Assembly (NCBI RefSeq): GCF_002005225.1
Contig: NZ_CP019724.1
Location: 2,978,501-3,042,500, forward strand
Source: Streptomyces pactum
Lineage (GTDB): Bacteria; Actinomycetota; Actinomycetes; Streptomycetales; Streptomycetaceae
Direction of reading: 5' to 3'
DNA: 64,000 nt
Shown here: positions 44,847 to 54,299 of the stretch, piece after piece
Numbering within the stretch: the stretch's first letter is position 1
Layout of the letters: each line of letters begins with the position of its first letter
The notes under the pieces: generated by a model
Told to the model about the DNA's origin: nothing
Database searches by the model: none
Seen by the model: only the letters and a program-made list of their open reading frames with translations
Translations under genes and position numbers: made by a program

Positions 44847-44865
44847 TTGAGTTACATCGACTCAA
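44847..44865 (-). promoter_or_regulatory. HAIR-type HspR operator upstream of lon
   Basis: TTGAGT-N7-ACTCAA matches the HspR-associated inverted repeat CTTGAGT-N7-ACTCAAG apart from the outermost bases. It ends 23 bases before the lon start. HspR control of lon has been reported in Streptomyces. Confidence 0.85.
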
Positions 44866-44898
44866 TGAAAGCGAGCCCTTGATTGTTCCCCACAGCGT

Positions 44899-44912
44899 GT
44901 TCGCTCTGAGCG
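44899..44912 (-). promoter_or_regulatory. ClgR-like box upstream of lon
   Basis: GTTCGC-TCTGA-GCG on the plus strand matches the ClgR consensus GTTCGC-N5-GCG. ClgR activates clp and lon genes in actinobacteria. It lies upstream of the HAIR element. Confidence 0.7.
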
Positions 44913-45077
44913 ATCAAGGGGGCGGGAGCCTCGGGACCCGCGGCGGGGAGCCCCGGGGCCCGGTACCGCCAGGGCCCGGTACCGCCAGGGCCCGGGGCCC
45001 GTGGCGGCAGGCGCTTCGGACCCCTTGGACGGGAGCACGGGCGAAGGCCCCGGCATTCCCCCTGCCAGGATGGGCCG

Positions 45078-45776
45078 ATGCCCACCACTTCCCACGACTC
45101 CTACGACATCCCCGAAGTGCTGGACCGTCGCGAGGGCCCGCACGGCGAGGTCGTCCTGCGCCGGCACGGGGCGCTGCTGCAGATCATCGCGAACGGCTGC
45201 TTCCTGATGGACACCTCCGACGGACGCTCGGAGCGGCACCTGGTCGACGCGGCGGCCGACGCCCTCGCCGCCTCCGCCGGACGGAGCGCGCCGCACCTGC
45301 TCATCGGCGGGCTCGGCGTCGGCTTCTCGCTCGCACACGCCGCCGCCGACCCCCGCTGGGGCCGGATCGCGGTCGTCGAGCGCGAGCGCGCCATCATCGA
45401 CTGGCACCGGGACGGACCGCTGGCCGCGCTGTCCACCGAGGCGCTGGCCGATCCGCGCGCGGAGATCGTGGAAGCGGATCTCGTGGAGTACGTCAATGAG
45501 ACATCCGACACGTACGACGCGCTCTGTCTCGACATCGACAACGGCCCCGGCTGGACCGTCACCGAGGGCAACGACGGGCTCTACGCGCCGGCCGGACTCG
45601 CGGGCTGCGCAAGGGTGTTGAGGCCCGGCGGGGTGCTTGCCGTATGGTCTGCGCAGCCCTCTGTGGAATTCGAAGAAACCTTGCGTAATGCCGGGTTCCA
45701 ACACGTGCGTACCGAAGAGATCCCCGTTGCCCGGGGCGTTCCGGACGTCGTCCACCTCGGCATCGGGCCTGGATAG
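45078..45776 (+). CDS. Spermidine-synthase-like/SAM-binding protein
   Basis: A 232-residue Rossmann protein. LLIGGLGVGFSLAHAAADPRWGRIAVVERERAIIDWH is the SAM/dcSAM-binding segment, DALCLDIDNGPGWTV the acidic active-site region, and CARVLRPGGVLAVWSAQPS the post-motif strand. It resembles spermidine synthase-type proteins but may be a methyltransferase. It is divergent from lon and upstream of the two-component pair on the same strand. Confidence 0.8.
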   Translation: MPTTSHDSYDIPEVLDRREGPHGEVVLRRHGALLQIIANGCFLMDTSDGRSERHLVDAAADALAASAGRSAPHLLIGGLGVGFSLAHAAADPRWGRIAVVERERAIIDWHRDGPLAALSTEALADPRAEIVEADLVEYVNETSDTYDALCLDIDNGPGWTVTEGNDGLYAPAGLAGCARVLRPGGVLAVWSAQPSVEFEETLRNAGFQHVRTEEIPVARGVPDVVHLGIGPG

Positions 45777-45889
45777 CAAAGGCGCGGTGCCTCCCCGTAC
45801 GCTGCTGCTCTGACGCGGATCATTCAAGCGTCAAGCGCAGTCATGGGATCACCCCACGGATTCCGGAAAGCACACCTCAGGGGCGGGCG

Positions 45890-46630
45890 ATGGAGCAGAC
45901 ACAGACCTCCCACAACGGCACGGCGACGGCAACTCCGGGCGCACAGCGACGGGTGCTGGTGGTCGAGGACGACCAGACGATCGTGGACGCCATCGCGACC
46001 CGCCTGCGCGCCGAGGGGTTCCTGGTGCAAACGGCGGGCGACGGTCCGTCCGCGGTCGACACGGCCGAGGCATGGCAGCCCGACCTGCTGATCCTCGACA
46101 TCATGCTGCCCGGCTTCGACGGCCTGGAGGTCTGCCGGCGCGTGCAGGCCCAGCGTCCGGTGCCGGTGCTGATGCTCACCGCGCGCGACGACGAGACGGA
46201 CATGCTGGTCGGGCTCGGCGTGGGCGCCGACGACTACATGACCAAGCCGTTCTCGATGCGCGAGCTGGCCGCGCGCGTGCACGTCCTGCTGCGCCGGGTG
46301 GAGCGGGCCGTCGTGGCCGCCTCCACGCCGCGCAGCGGCATCCTGCGCCTCGGCGAACTGGAGATCGACCACGCGCAGCGCCGGGTGCGGGTGCGCAGCG
46401 ACGACGTGCACCTCACCCCCACCGAGTTCGACCTGCTGGTCTGCCTGGCGAACACCCCGCGCGCGGTGCTCTCCCGTGAGCAGTTGCTGGCCGAGGTGTG
46501 GGACTGGGCGGACGCCTCCGGCACCCGGACCGTCGACAGCCACATCAAGGCGCTGCGGCGCAAGATCGGCGCCGAGCGCATCCGCACGGTGCACGGCGTG
46601 GGCTACGCGCTGGAGACACCGACGCCATGA
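45890..46630 (+). CDS. OmpR/PhoB-type response regulator
   Basis: A 246-residue regulator. Its receiver domain has the acidic pocket EDD and phospho-acceptor Asp70 in LLILDIMLPGFDG, with Lys in TKPFS. The winged-helix output domain includes LTPTEFDLLVCLANTPRAVLSREQLLAEVW and TVDSHIKALRRKIG. The stop overlaps the kinase start (ATGA), so the two are a co-translated pair. The stimulus is unknown. Confidence 0.96.
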   Translation: MEQTQTSHNGTATATPGAQRRVLVVEDDQTIVDAIATRLRAEGFLVQTAGDGPSAVDTAEAWQPDLLILDIMLPGFDGLEVCRRVQAQRPVPVLMLTARDDETDMLVGLGVGADDYMTKPFSMRELAARVHVLLRRVERAVVAASTPRSGILRLGELEIDHAQRRVRVRSDDVHLTPTEFDLLVCLANTPRAVLSREQLLAEVWDWADASGTRTVDSHIKALRRKIGAERIRTVHGVGYALETPTP

Positions 46631-47751
46631 GCCGAGGGCGTCAGGCCGCACGGAGGAGCCCCGGCCCCCGGAGCACCGGGGATCCCTGGGGCGGCGTACG
46701 CCCGTTCTCGATCAAGACCAAGCTGGGCGCGCTGGTCGTCACGTCGGTGCTGATCACCACCGGCCTTTCGGTGATAGCGGTGCACACCAAGACGGAGCTG
46801 CGCTTCATCACCGTCTTCTCGATGATCGCCACGCTGCTGATCACCCAGTTCGTCGCGCACTCGCTCACCGCACCGCTGGACGAGATGAACGCCGTGGCCC
46901 GCTCCATCTCGCACGGGGACTACACGCGCCGGGTGCGGGAGAACCGCCGGGACGAACTGGGCGACCTCGCCGTCACCATCAACCGCATGGCCGACGACCT
47001 GGAGGCCCAGGACCTCCAGCGCAAGGAGCTGGTGGCGAACGTCTCGCACGAGCTGCGCACCCCCATCGCGGGCCTGCGCGCGGTGCTGGAGAACATCGTC
47101 GACGGGGTCACCGAGGCCGATCCGGAGACCATGCGCACGGCGCTCGGGCAGACGGAGCGGCTCGGCCGGCTGGTGGAGACGCTGCTGGACCTCTCCCGCC
47201 TGGACAACGGCGTCATACCGCTGCGCAAGCGGCGCTTCGAGGTGTGGCCGTACCTGTCCGGCGTCCTGAAGGAGGCCAACATGGTCGCGTCGGCACGCGC
47301 GGGCATCGCCTCCGGCTCCGGCAACCACACCCGTACCGACGTGCATCTGGCCCTCGACGTCTTCCCGCCCGAGCTGACCGCGCACGCCGACCCCGAGCGC
47401 ATCCACCAGGTCGTCGCCAACCTCATCGACAACGCGGTCAAGCACAGCCCGCCGCACGGCCGGGTGACGGTCAGGGCGCGGCGCGGGGAACTGCCGGAGT
47501 CGCTGGAACTGGAGGTTCTCGACGAGGGACCCGGCATTCCGCGCTCGGAGTGGCGCCGGGTGTTCGAGCGCTTCAACCGGGGTTCGGTGTCCCGACCGCA
47601 CGGTCCGGGCAGCGACGGGGGCACCGGGCTCGGCCTGGCGATCGCGCGCTGGGCGGTGGATCTGCACGGCGGCCGGATCGGGGTGGCCGAATCCGAGCGG
47701 GGCTGCCGGATTCTCATCACTCTTCCGGGCCTGTCATCGGCGTCGAGTTGA
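46627..47751 (+). CDS. Sensor histidine kinase paired with the upstream regulator
   Basis: A 374-residue HisKA kinase. Two adjacent membrane helices (about 32-52 and 57-77) leave almost no outer loop, so it may sense within or through the membrane. The other parts are a HAMP segment ([22 protein letters not shown]), the H-box [16 protein letters not shown] (His141), N-box [11 protein letters not shown] and G-boxes DEGPGIP and [11 protein letters not shown]. Start ATG 46627. Confidence 0.95.
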   Translation: MSRGRQAARRSPGPRSTGDPWGGVRPFSIKTKLGALVVTSVLITTGLSVIAVHTKTELRFITVFSMIATLLITQFVAHSLTAPLDEMNAVARSISHGDYTRRVRENRRDELGDLAVTINRMADDLEAQDLQRKELVANVSHELRTPIAGLRAVLENIVDGVTEADPETMRTALGQTERLGRLVETLLDLSRLDNGVIPLRKRRFEVWPYLSGVLKEANMVASARAGIASGSGNHTRTDVHLALDVFPPELTAHADPERIHQVVANLIDNAVKHSPPHGRVTVRARRGELPESLELEVLDEGPGIPRSEWRRVFERFNRGSVSRPHGPGSDGGTGLGLAIARWAVDLHGGRIGVAESERGCRILITLPGLSSASS

Positions 47752-47787
47752 CGTAGGGTTCGAAGCGGAGCGTCAAGATCCACTGAC

Positions 47788-47803
47788 GTCCGCGCTGGCG
47801 GAC
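47788..47803. terminator. Short hairpin after the kinase gene
   Basis: GTCCGC-GCTG-GCGGAC forms a 6-bp stem with a 4-base loop 37 bases past the stop. The rest of the gap to kgd shows no gene. Confidence 0.4.
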
Positions 47804-48046
47804 ACGTGTGATCAGGCGCAGACCAGGCACAGACCCGCGTTTTCTCGGCGCCGGGTCCCGGTCTCCCCTTCCCTCATGCAGCAGAACCTCGCTTGTTTCC
47901 CGCCATTTCCAGCGCCGAAACGCGGTCTGCGATGTGACTTACGCGACGATGAACCGGCCCGGTCTGACCTTCCGGGTCCGGGAGGCGTAGCCTTGATTCC
48001 CGCTGTCCACCATCTTGTGAAGAAGCGGAAGAGGGCGGTTCTCGCC

Positions 48047-51000
48047 GTGTCGCCACAGTCCCCCAGTAACTCGAGCATCTCGACCGACACCGACCAAGCG
48101 GGCAACGCGGGCAAGAACCCCGCCGCCGCGTTCGGTGCCAATGAGTGGCTCGTCGACGAGATCTATCAGCAGTACCTCCAGGATCCGAATTCCGTGGACC
48201 GAGCCTGGTGGGACTTCTTCGCCGACTACAAGCCGGGAGCGGCCGCGGCCCAGTCCGCCTCCGGTGCCGCGAGCGCGGACTCCGGCAGCGCCCCCCAGGC
48301 CGCCCCCGCGCCGCAGGCGCAGGCTCCCGCCCCGGCTCGGCCCCAGGCCGCCCCCCAGCAGGCCGCCGCGCCCGCACAGCAGGCCGCGCAGCCCGCCGCC
48401 GCCCCGGCGGCTCCGGCCGCGAAGCCCGCCCCGGCCAAGCCCGCCGCCAAGCCGCAGGCGAAGGCCGCCGCGCCCGCCAAGGACGCCACCGCCGCCGAGG
48501 CCCCCGAGGGGCCCGAGCTGGTGACGCTGCGCGGTCCCGCCGCCGCGGTCGCGAAGAACATGAACGCCTCGCTGGAGCTGCCCACGGCCACGTCCGTGCG
48601 CGCGGTCCCGGTGAAGCTGCTGTTCGACAACCGCATCGTCATCAACAACCACCTCAAGCGCGCCCGGGGCGGGAAGATCTCCTTCACGCACCTGATCGGC
48701 TACGCGATGGTGCAGGCCATCAAGGCCATGCCCTCGATGAACTACGCGTTCGGCGAGAAGGACGGCAAGCCGACGCTCATCAAGCCGGCACACGTCAACC
48801 TCGGTCTCGCCATCGACCTGGTCAAGCCCAACGGCGACCGCCAGCTCGTCGTCGCGGCGATCAAGAAGGCCGAGACGCTGAACTTCTTCGAGTTCTGGCA
48901 GGCCTACGAGGACATCGTCCGCCGCGCCCGCGACGGCAAGCTGACGATGGACGACTTCTCCGGCGTCACGGTCTCCCTGACCAACCCCGGCGGCCTCGGC
49001 ACCGTCCACTCGGTGCCGCGCCTGATGCCCGGCCAGGCCGTCATCATGGGCGTCGGCTCGATGGACTACCCCGCGGAGTTCCAGGGCACCAGCCAGGACA
49101 CCCTGAACAAGCTCGGCATCTCGAAGGTCATGACGCTCACGTCGACCTACGACCACCGGGTCATCCAGGGCGCCGCCTCCGGCGAGTTCCTGCGCCAGGT
49201 CGCCAACCTCCTCCTCGGCGAGAACGGCTTCTACGACGAGATCTTCGAGGCACTGCGCATCCCCTACGAGCCGGTCCGCTGGCTCAAGGACATCGACGCC
49301 TCGCACGACGACGACGTCACCAAGGCCGCCCGCGTCTTCGAGCTGATCCACTCCTACCGGGTCCGCGGCCACGTCATGGCCGACACCGACCCGCTGGAGT
49401 ACCAGCAGCGCAAGCACCCCGACCTGGACATCACCGAGCACGGGCTCACCCTGTGGGACCTGGAGCGCGAGTTCGCGGTCGGCGGCTTCGCCGGCAAGTC
49501 CCTGATGAAGCTGCGCGACATCCTCGGCGTGCTGCGCGACTCGTACTGCCGCACCACCGGCGTCGAGTTCATGCACATCCAGGACCCCAAGCAGCGCAAG
49601 TGGATCCAGGACCGCATCGAGCGCTCGCACACCAAGCCGGAGCGCGAGGAGCAGCTCCGCATCCTGCGCCGCCTGAACGCCGCCGAGGCGTTCGAGACGT
49701 TCCTCCAGACCAAGTACGTCGGCCAGAAGCGCTTCTCCCTGGAGGGCGGCGAGTCCGTCATCCCGCTGCTGGACGCGGTCATCGACTCGGCGGCCGAGTC
49801 CCGCCTGGACGAGGTCGTCATCGGCATGGCCCACCGCGGCCGGCTGAACGTGCTGGCCAACGTCGTCGGCAAGTCGTACGCGCAGATCTTCCGCGAGTTC
49901 GAGGGCAACCTCGACCCGAAGTCGATGCACGGCTCCGGTGACGTGAAGTACCACCTGGGCGCCGAGGGCACCTTCACCGGCCTGGACGGCGAGCAGATCA
50001 AGGTCTCGCTGGTCGCCAACCCCTCGCACCTGGAGGCGGTGGACCCTGTCCTGGAGGGCGTCGCGCGCGCCAAGCAGGACATCATCAACAAGGGCGGCAC
50101 GGACTTCACCGTCCTGCCCGTCGCGGTCCACGGCGACGCGGCCTTCGCGGGCCAGGGCGTGGTGGCCGAGACCCTGAACATGTCGCAGTTGCGCGGCTAC
50201 CGCACCGGCGGCACGGTCCACGTCGTCATCAACAACCAGGTCGGCTTCACCGCCGCCCCGGAGTCCTCGCGCTCCTCGATGTACGCGACGGACGTGGCCC
50301 GCATGATCGAGGCCCCGATCTTCCACGTGAACGGCGACGACCCGGAGGCCTGCGTCCGCGTGGCGCGCCTGGCCTTCGAGTTCCGCCAGGCGTTCAACAA
50401 GGACGTGGTGATCGACCTCATCTGCTACCGCCGCCGCGGTCACAACGAGACCGACAACCCGGCCTTCACCCAGCCGCTGATGTACGACCTGATCGACAAG
50501 AAGCGCTCGGTGCGCAAGCTGTACACCGAGTCCCTCATCGGTCGCGGCGACATCACCCTGGAAGAGGCCGAGCAGGCGCTGCAGGACTACCAGGGCCAGC
50601 TCGAGAAGGTCTTCACCGAGGTGCGCGAGGCCGCCTCCCAGCCGGCCGCCGCCGAGCCCTCGGACCCGCAGGCCGAGTTCCCGGTCTCCGTGAACACCGC
50701 GGTCACCGCCGAGACCGTCAAGCGGATCGCCGAGTCCCAGGTCAACATCCCCGACCACGTCACCGTGCACCCGCGGCTGCTGCCGCAGCTCCAGCGCCGG
50801 GCGGCGATGGTCGAGGACGGCACGATCGACTGGGGCATGGGCGAGACCCTCGCCGTCGGCTCGCTCCTCCTGGAGGGCGTCCCGGTCCGGCTGTCCGGCC
50901 AGGACTCGCAGCGCGGGACCTTCGGCCAGCGGCACGCGGTGCTCATCAACCGCGAGACCGGTGACGAGTTCACGCCGCTGCTGTACCTGTCCGAGGACCA

Positions 51001-51874
51001 GGCCCGGTACAACGTCTACAACTCCCTGCTCTCCGAGTACGCGGTGATGGGCTTCGAGTACGGCTACTCGCTGGCCCGCCCCGACGCGCTGGTGATGTGG
51101 GAGGCGCAGTTCGGCGACTTCGTCAACGGCGCCCAGACGGTCGTGGACGAGTTCATCTCGTCGGCCGAGCAGAAGTGGAACCAGACCTCCGGTGTCACCC
51201 TCCTCCTGCCGCACGGCTACGAGGGCCAGGGCCCGGACCACTCCTCGGCCCGCCCGGAGCGCTTCCTGCAGCTCTGCGCGCAGAACAACATGACGGTCGC
51301 GATGCCGACCCTGCCGTCGAACTACTTCCACCTCCTGCGGTGGCAGGTGCACAACCCGCACCACAAGCCGCTGGTCGTCTTCACCCCGAAGTCGATGCTG
51401 CGCCTCAAGGCCGCCGCCTCGAAGGCGGAGGAGTTCACAACGGGCCAGTTCCGCCCGGTCATCGGCGACGACTCGGTCGAGGCGGCCGCGGTCAAGAAGG
51501 TCGTCTTCTGCGCGGGCAAGGTCTACTACGACCTCGACGCCGAGCGGAAGAAGCGCGGTGTGACGGACACGGCCATCATCCGCATCGAGCGCCTGTACCC
51601 GCTGCCGGGTGCCGAGCTCCAGGCGGAGATCGCCAAGTACCCGAACGCCGAGAAGTACCTGTGGACCCAGGAGGAGCCGGCGAACCAGGGTGCCTGGCCG
51701 TTCATCGCGCTCAACCTGATCGACCACCTGGACCTGGCGGTCGGCGCCGACGTCCCGCACGGCGAGCGCCTGCGCCGCATCTCGCGCCCGCACGGCTCCT
51801 CCCCGGCCGTCGGTTCCGCCAAGCGGCACCAGGCCGAGCAGGAGCAACTGGTGCGTGAGGTGTTCGAGGCCTGA
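48047..51874 (+). CDS. kgd: Multifunctional 2-oxoglutarate dehydrogenase/decarboxylase (Kgd, SucA with E2 domain)
   Basis: This 1275-residue protein is a TCA cycle enzyme. The E1-type N-terminal segment ([28 protein letters not shown]) is followed by a long Ala/Pro linker. Next is an E2 succinyltransferase catalytic domain with the active-site [16 protein letters not shown] (His370), but no lipoyl domain. The C-terminal half is the thiamine-diphosphate E1 with [23 protein letters not shown]. This is the fused KGD/OdhA architecture of actinobacteria. GTG 48047 with GAGGGCGG upstream is preferred; a longer frame from ATG 47876 would include a TTA codon and non-conserved residues. Confidence 0.97.
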   Translation: MSPQSPSNSSISTDTDQAGNAGKNPAAAFGANEWLVDEIYQQYLQDPNSVDRAWWDFFADYKPGAAAAQSASGAASADSGSAPQAAPAPQAQAPAPARPQAAPQQAAAPAQQAAQPAAAPAAPAAKPAPAKPAAKPQAKAAAPAKDATAAEAPEGPELVTLRGPAAAVAKNMNASLELPTATSVRAVPVKLLFDNRIVINNHLKRARGGKISFTHLIGYAMVQAIKAMPSMNYAFGEKDGKPTLIKPAHVNLGLAIDLVKPNGDRQLVVAAIKKAETLNFFEFWQAYEDIVRRARDGKLTMDDFSGVTVSLTNPGGLGTVHSVPRLMPGQAVIMGVGSMDYPAEFQGTSQDTLNKLGISKVMTLTSTYDHRVIQGAASGEFLRQVANLLLGENGFYDEIFEALRIPYEPVRWLKDIDASHDDDVTKAARVFELIHSYRVRGHVMADTDPLEYQQRKHPDLDITEHGLTLWDLEREFAVGGFAGKSLMKLRDILGVLRDSYCRTTGVEFMHIQDPKQRKWIQDRIERSHTKPEREEQLRILRRLNAAEAFETFLQTKYVGQKRFSLEGGESVIPLLDAVIDSAAESRLDEVVIGMAHRGRLNVLANVVGKSYAQIFREFEGNLDPKSMHGSGDVKYHLGAEGTFTGLDGEQIKVSLVANPSHLEAVDPVLEGVARAKQDIINKGGTDFTVLPVAVHGDAAFAGQGVVAETLNMSQLRGYRTGGTVHVVINNQVGFTAAPESSRSSMYATDVARMIEAPIFHVNGDDPEACVRVARLAFEFRQAFNKDVVIDLICYRRRGHNETDNPAFTQPLMYDLIDKKRSVRKLYTESLIGRGDITLEEAEQALQDYQGQLEKVFTEVREAASQPAAAEPSDPQAEFPVSVNTAVTAETVKRIAESQVNIPDHVTVHPRLLPQLQRRAAMVEDGTIDWGMGETLAVGSLLLEGVPVRLSGQDSQRGTFGQRHAVLINRETGDEFTPLLYLSEDQARYNVYNSLLSEYAVMGFEYGYSLARPDALVMWEAQFGDFVNGAQTVVDEFISSAEQKWNQTSGVTLLLPHGYEGQGPDHSSARPERFLQLCAQNNMTVAMPTLPSNYFHLLRWQVHNPHHKPLVVFTPKSMLRLKAAASKAEEFTTGQFRPVIGDDSVEAAAVKKVVFCAGKVYYDLDAERKKRGVTDTAIIRIERLYPLPGAELQAEIAKYPNAEKYLWTQEEPANQGAWPFIALNLIDHLDLAVGADVPHGERLRRISRPHGSSPAVGSAKRHQAEQEQLVREVFEA

Positions 51875-51907
51875 GCCCGCGAACCCGCCTGACGTGACCT
51901 GACGGGC

Positions 51908-51961
51908 ACGCCGAAGGGCCCGGTCCCCGTTCCTGTGAACGCGGACCGGGCCCTTCGGCGT
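51908..51961 (+). terminator. Strong terminator after kgd
   Basis: A perfect 19-bp stem ACGCCGAAGGGCCCGGTCC / GGACCGGGCCCTTCGGCGT with a 16-base loop starts 33 bases after the kgd stop. Confidence 0.9.
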
Positions 51962-52049
51962 GTCGCACACGTCCTATCCTGGGACCAGCGGTTCCACAGA
52001 TCCGGCCTTGTTCGACCCCATCCTTCGACCCCATCCGACGGAGAGCACG

Positions 52050-52229
52050 TTGTACTTCACCGACCGCGGCATCGAGGAACTGGAGAAGCGGCGCGGCGAG
52101 GAGGAGGTCACCTTCGAGTGGCTCGCCGAGCAGTTGCGGACCTTCGTCGACCTCAACCCGGACTTCGAGGTGCCGGTGGAGCGGCTGGCGACGTGGCTGG
52201 CGCGGCTGGACGACGAGGAAGACGAGTAG
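52050..52229 (+). CDS. Small DUF6104-type protein
   Basis: A 59-residue acidic protein (YFTDRGIEELEKRRGEEEVTFEWLAEQ..., ending LARLDDEEDE) conserved downstream of kgd in streptomycetes. It is helical and has no membrane segment; its function is unknown. Start TTG 52050 with GGAGAG nine bases upstream; the upstream in-frame residues overlap the terminator and are not conserved in type. Confidence 0.8.
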   Translation: MYFTDRGIEELEKRRGEEEVTFEWLAEQLRTFVDLNPDFEVPVERLATWLARLDDEEDE

Positions 52230-52253
52230 CTCCGCCGCGCCTCCTCGGGGTTG

Positions 52254-52436
52254 TCGCGGACGCCGGGCCGGGTCGTACGCCACGCCGCCGCCTCCGCCGC
52301 CGCCTCGCCTCCTCGCGGTGGTCACGGACGCCGGGCCGGGTCGTACGCCACGCCGCCGCCTCCGCGGAATTGTCACGGACGCCGTGCCCCCGCCGCCTCG
52401 CGGTTGTCACGGACGCCGGGCCAGACCGTACGCCAC
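52254..52436. repeat. Imperfect repeats copying the 3' end of the next minus-strand gene
   Basis: GTCACGGACGCCGGGCC plus GTACGCCAC recurs at about 52254, 52320, 52375 (shortened) and 52407. On the minus strand each copy reads GVAYxxARRP followed by a stop, i.e. the last ten codons and stop of the 52407-53222 gene. Confidence 0.85.
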
Positions 52437-53222
52437 TCCCAGCGCGCCGTGCGCGACCAGCAGCGCCCCCGCCGTGGTCCAGCCTCCGGCACGGCGGCGC
52501 AGGCCCCAGACGGTGAGCGGCAGGCCGGCCGCCACCTGGGCCACGGCCAGGGCACGGGCGCCCGGGCCGCCCACCCAGGGCATCCAGGGGGCGAGGCGGC
52601 TCTCGTCGGCGGTGGGATGACGCCCGGCCGCCTCGGTCCACCGGACCTCGGGCAGGGCGCGGGCGGCCTCTTCGAGGCGGTCGGCGGGCTCGCCGGGGTC
52701 GAGGCCCGCGGGGAGCGCGACGCCCGCACGCGTGAGCACCGCGAGCAGTCCGCGCAGCCTGGCACGGGCGTCCGCCCCGGGCTCCGGCTCCGTCAGCCGG
52801 TCCAGCGACTGGACGTCCAGGACGGGGTCCAGGCCGAGACGGGCGGCGAAGGTGCGCATCGCCTCGTCCTCGCCGGCCGGAGTGCCGCCCGCGAGCCACA
52901 CGTAGCCGACGGGGCGGCGGAATCCCGACGCGAGGGCGTAGCCGGCCCGGTCGGCGTCCCACCACAGGGCGAGTACGGGCCACGGAGCGCCGACCGCGAG
53001 GGCGGCGGCCCAGCCGGTGACCACCCGGTCGACCGGTTCGCCGCCGTGCCGCCAGGGCCGGCCCTCCGGGACGAGCACGCTCCACTCCTCGCCGGCCCGG
53101 ACCAGCGGCATGCGTTCGCCCAGCAGCGGGGCGACGGCGGCGACGGAGTCCGGCTCGGCGCGGCACAGCAGCAGAGCACCGGGAGCGGGATCGGACACGG
53201 ACTCTTCCGTCGACATGCTCAC
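52407..53222 (-). CDS. Hypothetical protein with C-terminal membrane segments
   Basis: I do not recognise a named family. The 271 residues include an N-terminal domain (ALLLCRAEPDSVAAVAPLLGERMPLVRAGEEWSVLVPEG...) with several Trp residues (WPVLALWWDADRAG, YVWLAGG) and two hydrophobic helices near the end (ALAVAQVAAGLPLTVWGL and TTAGALLVAHGALGVAYGL). It is probably membrane-attached. GTG 53222 or ATG 53216 may be the start. It is divergent from the DUF4097 gene. Confidence 0.65.
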   Translation of the reverse strand: MSMSTEESVSDPAPGALLLCRAEPDSVAAVAPLLGERMPLVRAGEEWSVLVPEGRPWRHGGEPVDRVVTGWAAALAVGAPWPVLALWWDADRAGYALASGFRRPVGYVWLAGGTPAGEDEAMRTFAARLGLDPVLDVQSLDRLTEPEPGADARARLRGLLAVLTRAGVALPAGLDPGEPADRLEEAARALPEVRWTEAAGRHPTADESRLAPWMPWVGGPGARALAVAQVAAGLPLTVWGLRRRAGGWTTAGALLVAHGALGVAYGLARRP

Positions 53223-53276
53223 AAACTAGGTCAATCCAGCACCTTCGGCCGATCGCAGGTCACCAGAACGAGTGTC

Positions 53277-53325
53277 TTGACTTTCCGGGTCCGCGATATA
53301 TCGTGAATTGCGGAGGACGCGATAT
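53277..53325 (+). promoter_or_regulatory. Promoter and CGCGATAT sites before the DUF4097/PadR operon
   Basis: A -35 TTGACT (53277-53282) is followed by the palindrome CGATATATCG (53294-53303) in the -10 area and by a second CGCGATAT at 53318-53325. Sites of ATAT-type symmetry are typical of PadR regulators, and a PadR gene is in the operon. Confidence 0.55.
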
Positions 53326-53353
53326 GGCGCGTTCGGTCGAGGAGGTCTGCACC

Positions 53354-54298
53354 ATGTCCGAGTGGTCTGTCGCGGAGCCCGGGAAACTCACCTTCGACGA
53401 GCCCGTGAGCGAGCTCCAGGTACGCGTCGTCAATGGAACAGTCAACGTGGTGGGTACGGACGAGGGTTCCGCCCGCCTGGAGGTCTCCGAGATCGAGGGA
53501 CCACCCTTGATCGTGACCCACCAGGACGGCGTGCTCACGGTGGCCTACGAGGACCTGCCCTGGAAGGGCTTCCTCAAATGGCTCGACCGCAAGGGCTGGC
53601 GCCGCAGCGCGGTGGTCTCCCTGGCCGTGCCGACCGGCACCCGCGTGGAGGTGGGGGTCGTCAGCGCCGCGGCCGTGGTCTCCGGGCTCGACGGGCGCGC
53701 GGAGGTGAAGGGCATCTCCGGCGACACCACGCTGGTGAGCCTCACGGGCCCGGTCCGCGCCGACACCGTCTCCGGGAGCGTGGAGGCGCAGGCCCTCACC
53801 GGAGACCTTCGGTTCAACTCCGTCTCCGGCGACCTGACGGTGGTCGAGGCGGGCTCCTCCGTCCGGGCGGACTCGGTGAGCGGTTCGATGATCGTGGACC
53901 TGGACACCGCCGGCGAGCCCACCGACATCAGCCTGACCAGCGTCTCGGGGGAGATCGCCATCCGGCTGCCGCAGCCCGCCGACGCGGAGGTGGAGGCGAA
54001 CACGGCGAGCGGCACCGTCTCCAGCGCCTTCGAGGACCTCCGAGTGGGCGGTCAGTGGGGCGCCAAGCGGATCACCGGCCGGCTCGGCGCGGGCAACGGC
54101 CGCCTGAAGGCCACGACTGTCTCCGGCTCGATCGCCCTGCTGCGCCGTCCGGCGGACACCCCGTGGGAGCCGGAGCCGCGGGACACCGGCCCGGCGGGCG
54201 GCGCCCAGGACGACCCGGGGGACAATTCCGGTTCCGGCCGGGACCACGGCGCGACCGGCGCCCCGGCCGACTGCACGACCGACAAGAAGGTGCTCTGA
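53354..54298 (+). CDS. DUF4097 family beta-helical protein
   Basis: A 314-residue protein of repeated short strands (SGDTTLVSLTGPVRADTVSGSVEAQALTGDLRFNSVSGDLTVVEAGSS...) forming a DUF4097-type beta helix often called a putative adhesin. No signal peptide or membrane helix is visible, so a cytoplasmic role is more likely. The Gly/Asp/Pro-rich tail is variable. GAGGAGG lies nine bases before ATG 53354. One base separates it from the PadR gene, and the two probably work together. Confidence 0.85.
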   Translation: MSEWSVAEPGKLTFDEPVSELQVRVVNGTVNVVGTDEGSARLEVSEIEGPPLIVTHQDGVLTVAYEDLPWKGFLKWLDRKGWRRSAVVSLAVPTGTRVEVGVVSAAAVVSGLDGRAEVKGISGDTTLVSLTGPVRADTVSGSVEAQALTGDLRFNSVSGDLTVVEAGSSVRADSVSGSMIVDLDTAGEPTDISLTSVSGEIAIRLPQPADAEVEANTASGTVSSAFEDLRVGGQWGAKRITGRLGAGNGRLKATTVSGSIALLRRPADTPWEPEPRDTGPAGGAQDDPGDNSGSGRDHGATGAPADCTTDKKVL

Positions 54299-54299
54299 C

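Noticed and set aside
47876..48046. Longer kgd start from ATG 47876
   Set aside because: The extension contains a TTA codon and non-conserved residues and lacks a ribosome-binding site. GTG 48047 has one and fits the family N-terminus.
47939..51970. 1343-codon open frame antisense to kgd
   Set aside because: The kgd reading has E2 and thiamine-diphosphate motifs. The antisense frame has no recognisable domain and starts and ends outside any signal.
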